From CAZKCK01 sp964552325 (GTDB taxonomy: Bacteria > Bacteroidota > Bacteroidia > Bacteroidales > TTA-H9), in contig CAZKHA010000145.1 of the NCBI GenBank assembly GCA_964552325.1, positions 1-8,849 on the forward strand: DNA of 8,849 nt, given 5' to 3'. Below, piece by piece: positions 5,273-8,849 of this stretch. The notes under the pieces are model-generated. The model made no database searches, was not told the origin of the DNA, and saw only the letters and a list, made by a program, of their open reading frames with translations. Each line of letters begins with the position of its first letter. Position 1 is the first letter of the stretch. The translations under genes and the position numbers were made by a program.

Positions 5273-8143
5273 ATGCGTAAAACAATACTTTTATGGGTGA
5301 TCTTTGCAATGGCCAACTTTCCATTGCTTTCACAAAATTGCTTACCTAACAACCATACCTTGGTGTTACGCGATGGAAAGCCATACACAGGACAAGCCGA
5401 ATTCAAATTCTTGATTCATAGTGATTCGACTGTATTGTGGTCAAATGACGGAAGTGTAAAAAGCGTTAAAGAACCCCTAAACTCAATTAAGCTTCAAGTA
5501 AACGATGGAGTTTATCAAGTTGAGATTGGCTCATCACCTATGAAACCTCTTTTCGCTGATTTGATTTTGATGTATTCTGGTTGCAAATTAATGACTTGGG
5601 TAAGTGAAAATCAAGACTTTTACTTGTTAAATGAACAACCAATTAATCAGTATGCTATTGATTCTTTTATAGATGTCAAACCCTCAGTACCACAAATCAA
5701 AACCAAGCATCCTTCTGCAGATAAATTAGAGGTGGATGAAGAGAAGGACAAGGCTATAAATCCAGGTGGGTGGCAAAAACAATGGCGCATTCAGCACCAA
5801 AACGAAAATGGCGAGATACCCACCGATGGGCTTGTGAGGGCCATGCGACATATTGCATCTATGCCAAAAGCCAAGGATGCCGGATTAACAAGTTGGGAAT
5901 GGTTGGGCCCCGGCAATATTGGAGGGAGAATCAGGGCCATAGCCATAAAACCGAACGACCCTGATATTATTTTCATAGGTTCAGTGGCTGGAGGTTTGTG
6001 GAAAAGCACGGATGCAGGTAGCACCTGGACGGTGGTTAATGACTTTCTGCCCAACCTTGCCATAACTTCGATTGTGTATGACCCCACAAATCTAAATATA
6101 TTGTATGCTGCAACCGGAGAGGGGTTCAACAACATAGATGCAATTCCTGGCGCTGGCATATTTAAGAGCATAAATGGTGGCAATACTTGGAATCAATTGG
6201 CAAGCACAAATAATGATATTTTTAGATGGGTAAACCGATTGGCCCACCATCCGGATAGTACGGGGATACTATATGCCGCCTTAAGCAACCCTGGTTCTTT
6301 GGTTAAATCAATTGATGGAGGAGGCACATGGAATGAAGTGCTCGTTCCAAATGACGATTTGTTAGATGTTAAAATATCGCCACATAGTCCATTTAACCTG
6401 ATTATGGCCGGGTCACAGGGCTCCACAAACACGGCAGCATCGGGTGATGTGTATCTTTCAACAGATTGGGGAAAAACCTGGGAAGTTCAAACCACGGGTG
6501 TTGCCCAAAAACTTCCCGTTTACCCATTACGTTGTGAGGTAAGTTTCTGTTCCAGCAATGCTTCAAAGCTTTACGCGAGTCTCGGACGAAACAAAGGGGA
6601 AATTTGGCGGTCAACTGACAGTGGTGTAACCTGGACACGCATGTGTACCGGTTATGAGTATCTTAAAAACCAAGCATGGTATTCACACTGCATATGGGTT
6701 GATCCCACAAATGGCAACAATTTATTGGTAGGAGGAATTGACTTGTGGCGTAGCACAGATGGTGGTGCAACCCTAACAAAAATAAGCCGTTGGCAAGATT
6801 ATCACAACAACGGGGCGGCCAATTCAGCCCACGCCGATCAGCATATTATAGTAAACCATCCAAACTTTAACGGATCCTCAAATAAAACCATTTTTGTTGG
6901 TAATGATGGTGGAATTCAAAAAGCTGATGACTTCTCAACGGTTTCGGAAAATGAAGGATGGACGAATCTTGCTGGTACAACCCTCGGAATCACACAATTT
7001 TATGGGGGCGCCGCATCGCCTGATGGCAGTGTTATCAGTGGTGGTTCACAAGATAATGACCAATTACGATACCATGCTTCAGGGCCATGGAGTGGAGCTG
7101 AAAATTGGTTCCAATCAGAAACAGGCGACGGGGGATATACCGCCATCGATTTCAACAACAGCTCCATTCAATATTCAGAATACACCAATCTTGTCATCAC
7201 AAAATCAACAGATGGAGGCGAAACATGGAGTCCTAAAATTGACGGGCTTACCGATGCCGGAAATGATAACAACACCCTGTTCATTTCACCTTTTGTAATG
7301 GATCCCAACAATCCACTTGTTCTGGTTGCCGGAAGCACATCTATTTGGCGAACCAGCGATGGTGCGGAAAACTGGACTTCAATTAGGTCTTCTGCTTTCT
7401 CACGATGTTCGGCTATCGATATTGCCAATGGCAATTCGGATATCGTTTGGGTGGGATATGAAAATGGACATTTGGCTTTTAGCAACAACGCAACGAACCC
7501 CTCTCCTACTTGGACCCGCGTTGATAATCAAGCTACTCCATTGCCTGACAGATACATAACAGACATTGCGATAAACCCAAATAATTCCGATGAAGTATTT
7601 ATAACCTTCGGGGGTTACAATAGTAACAATGTTTGGTTTACACCAGATGCTGGAGCCACTTGGATAAACCGATCGGGTAGTGGTGCGTACAGCTTGCCTG
7701 ATTTACAGGTAAATACGGTTCGCTTTCATCCTCACAACCAAAATTATATTTACATAGGTACCGATATTGGCATCTTTGCTTCTGAAGATAAAGGATTAAA
7801 TTGGGGGGTTGACCCTCGTTATCCTTCCCAAAACAATGAACTTCCTGCCAATGTAGCTGTATCAGAACTCTTTTGGCAAGGCGACTCACATCTTATTGCA
7901 GCTACGCATGGAAGAGGCATGTACCGAGCCGCTCCTTTATCGGTTATTTATGTTGACAAGCTAGCTGCCGCGGGCGGAAACGGATCGCAACAAGCGCCAT
8001 TTAATAACGTTACAGAAGCTGTGAATGCAGCTTTACCCAATTCAATAATTTCTATTAAATCGAACACCTACAACGAACCCCCCATACAATTCACCAAAAA
8101 AGGACGGGTAAAATCAACAAATGGCCCAACCCGAATTAAATAA
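5273..8143 (+). CDS. Secreted Asp-box (BNR/VPS10-like) beta-propeller protein
   Basis: The product is 956 aa. A signal peptide (1-20, cleavage near LLS before QNC) precedes an N-terminal domain (about 21-125) like that of the upstream gene product; compare VNDGVYQVEIG at 76-86. A charged linker leads to WEWLGPGNIGGRIRAIAI and a propeller region (about 208-885). I count ten Asp-boxes (S/T-x-D-x-G-x-T-W), starting at residues 245, 299, 346, 396, 447, 494, 645, 694, 790 and 837; several are degenerate (SINGGNTW, STDGGATL, TSDGAENW, SEDKGLNW). The C-terminus (893-956) reads like the opening of a beta-helix (YVDKLAAAGGNGS, then PF..VTEAVNAA) and stops at GPTRIK. Asp-boxes are structural turns shared by sialidases and sortilin-like proteins. 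No FRIP motif or catalytic set was found, so binding is likelier than hydrolysis. The gene lies 7 nt after the previous stop and 7 nt before the next start. Confidence 0.9.
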   Translation: MRKTILLWVIFAMANFPLLSQNCLPNNHTLVLRDGKPYTGQAEFKFLIHSDSTVLWSNDGSVKSVKEPLNSIKLQVNDGVYQVEIGSSPMKPLFADLILMYSGCKLMTWVSENQDFYLLNEQPINQYAIDSFIDVKPSVPQIKTKHPSADKLEVDEEKDKAINPGGWQKQWRIQHQNENGEIPTDGLVRAMRHIASMPKAKDAGLTSWEWLGPGNIGGRIRAIAIKPNDPDIIFIGSVAGGLWKSTDAGSTWTVVNDFLPNLAITSIVYDPTNLNILYAATGEGFNNIDAIPGAGIFKSINGGNTWNQLASTNNDIFRWVNRLAHHPDSTGILYAALSNPGSLVKSIDGGGTWNEVLVPNDDLLDVKISPHSPFNLIMAGSQGSTNTAASGDVYLSTDWGKTWEVQTTGVAQKLPVYPLRCEVSFCSSNASKLYASLGRNKGEIWRSTDSGVTWTRMCTGYEYLKNQAWYSHCIWVDPTNGNNLLVGGIDLWRSTDGGATLTKISRWQDYHNNGAANSAHADQHIIVNHPNFNGSSNKTIFVGNDGGIQKADDFSTVSENEGWTNLAGTTLGITQFYGGAASPDGSVISGGSQDNDQLRYHASGPWSGAENWFQSETGDGGYTAIDFNNSSIQYSEYTNLVITKSTDGGETWSPKIDGLTDAGNDNNTLFISPFVMDPNNPLVLVAGSTSIWRTSDGAENWTSIRSSAFSRCSAIDIANGNSDIVWVGYENGHLAFSNNATNPSPTWTRVDNQATPLPDRYITDIAINPNNSDEVFITFGGYNSNNVWFTPDAGATWINRSGSGAYSLPDLQVNTVRFHPHNQNYIYIGTDIGIFASEDKGLNWGVDPRYPSQNNELPANVAVSELFWQGDSHLIAATHGRGMYRAAPLSVIYVDKLAAAGGNGSQQAPFNNVTEAVNAALPNSIISIKSNTYNEPPIQFTKKGRVKSTNGPTRIK

Positions 8144-8150
8144 ATTACCC

Positions 8151-8849
8151 ATGAAAACATTTTTTGCACTCATAGCCGCATACGCCATAAGTTTAACTTC
8201 TGTTTTGTCACAACCTATAAACGAATCCATTGCAGTTTCGGTGGGCGGAGGAACTTCTTCGGCAGGCATCTATTCCAACTTTGCGGTGGTGGGCGAGCCC
8301 TTTGTGGCAAGCCCGGTGGCAGGCGCTACTACCAGCACCAATGTCGGCTTTATCTACCGCACTGCCGATATCCAGGCAACCGTTGTGAACCTTACCCTCT
8401 TTTTAGAAGGTTTATACGGGGGTGCCGGCTTCATGAACAAGGCACAAGGCGCGGCCGGTAATCAGTACGGGGGCTCGATTGCCGACAAAATCACCTTCGA
8501 GTTGCATAACGCCATGAATTATGCCGTAACCGCATATTCAAACGCCAACGTTGATTTAAACACCAACGGGAGCGCTTCGTTATCCGTGCCCTCAAACATT
8601 TCCGGCTCTTACTACATTACGGTCAAACACCGCAATTCATTGCAAACCGTAAGCGCTTCACCGGTGTCGGTATCGGGCTCTCCCATCAGCTATAACTTCA
8701 GCAGTGCGCAATCCCAGGCGTTCGGCAATCGTTTGAAGTTGCTAGGCGAAGGCGTTTATGGCTTATATGCTGGCGATGTTGACGCCAATGGGCTGGTTAA
8801 CCTTAGCGATATCAACACCATAAGTGCGGCAGCCACCACGTTTGGCACG
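8151..8849 (+). CDS. Secreted protein with a dockerin-like calcium loop (partial, runs off the right edge)
   Basis: The frame is open for 233 codons with no stop before the edge. The ATG at 8151 is chosen because a signal peptide follows at once (1-20, ending VLS before QPIN); the in-frame ATG at 8121 would add ten polar residues and overlap the previous gene. After the signal, GGGTSSAGIYSNFAVVGEPF resembles a glycine-rich N-terminal motif seen in other Bacteroidota secreted proteins. A beta-rich domain (about 75-205) runs from VNLTLFLEGLYGGAG through SGSYYITVKHRNS to LLGEGVYGLY. At residues 209-220, D-V-D-A-N-G-L-V-N-L-S-D matches the first calcium-binding loop of a type I dockerin, with acidic or amide residues at positions 1, 3, 5, 9 and 12. 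A second loop, needed for a full dockerin, and any type IX sorting domain would be beyond the edge. GC content rises clearly compared with the genes before it. Confidence 0.88.
   Translation, partial: MKTFFALIAAYAISLTSVLSQPINESIAVSVGGGTSSAGIYSNFAVVGEPFVASPVAGATTSTNVGFIYRTADIQATVVNLTLFLEGLYGGAGFMNKAQGAAGNQYGGSIADKITFELHNAMNYAVTAYSNANVDLNTNGSASLSVPSNISGSYYITVKHRNSLQTVSASPVSVSGSPISYNFSSAQSQAFGNRLKLLGEGVYGLYAGDVDANGLVNLSDINTISAAATTFGT

Noticed and set aside
5791..6183. 130-codon open frame on the minus strand, and similar frames such as 6894-7298 (plus) and 7168-7488 (minus)
   Set aside because: They lie inside the strongly supported propeller gene, and their translations show no domain, signal peptide or membrane pattern. 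They are shadows of the real frame.
5273..8143. Calling the Asp-box protein an active sialidase
   Set aside because: Asp-boxes are structural, and I found no FRIP motif or recognisable catalytic arginine triad, tyrosine or glutamate arrangement.
8121..8150. In-frame ATG at 8121 as the start of the last gene
   Set aside because: It overlaps the end of the propeller gene and adds ten residues (MAQPELNKLP) before the signal peptide. The ATG at 8151 gives the same 7-nt gap seen between the previous two genes.

Overview
The window looks like Bacteroidota DNA. Three signs support this: -7 boxes of the form TAnnTTTG, no Shine-Dalgarno sequences before the gene starts, and protein families typical of that phylum (a TPR sensor kinase with a His_kinase domain, a 'GIGT..P..KLhV' fibre-like repeat protein, an Asp-box propeller protein, and a secreted protein with a dockerin-like end). 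The sequence does not let me narrow it to a genus.

Layout. Positions 1-1745 (minus strand) hold a sensor histidine kinase that runs off the left edge; its ATP-binding half is not in the window. Positions 1746-1992 are a divergent control region. It has a TATATTTG box on each strand, a tandem 21-bp direct repeat (1783-1824) over the kinase promoter, and a weak inverted repeat in the rightward leader. Three same-strand genes follow, separated by exactly 7 nt each time: a 1090-aa fibre-like repeat protein (1993-5265), a 956-aa Asp-box protein (5273-8143), and a secreted protein with a dockerin-like motif (8151 to the right edge, incomplete). They are probably one operon.

How the genes may work together. 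All three rightward proteins begin with signal peptides, so their products act in the periplasm, on the surface or outside the cell. The first two also share an N-terminal domain, with a matching motif at almost the same residue number, followed by entirely different bodies. No enzyme with recognisable catalytic residues is present, so adhesion, surface scaffolding or ligand binding is more likely than catalysis. The divergent kinase has its TPR sensor region outside the cytoplasmic membrane and belongs to the LytS-like group, whose partners are usually LytTR response regulators. The tandem repeat in the shared control region is a plausible binding site for such a regulator, but that link is inference.

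No tRNA, rRNA, CRISPR array, insertion sequence, phage gene or clear rho-independent terminator was seen.
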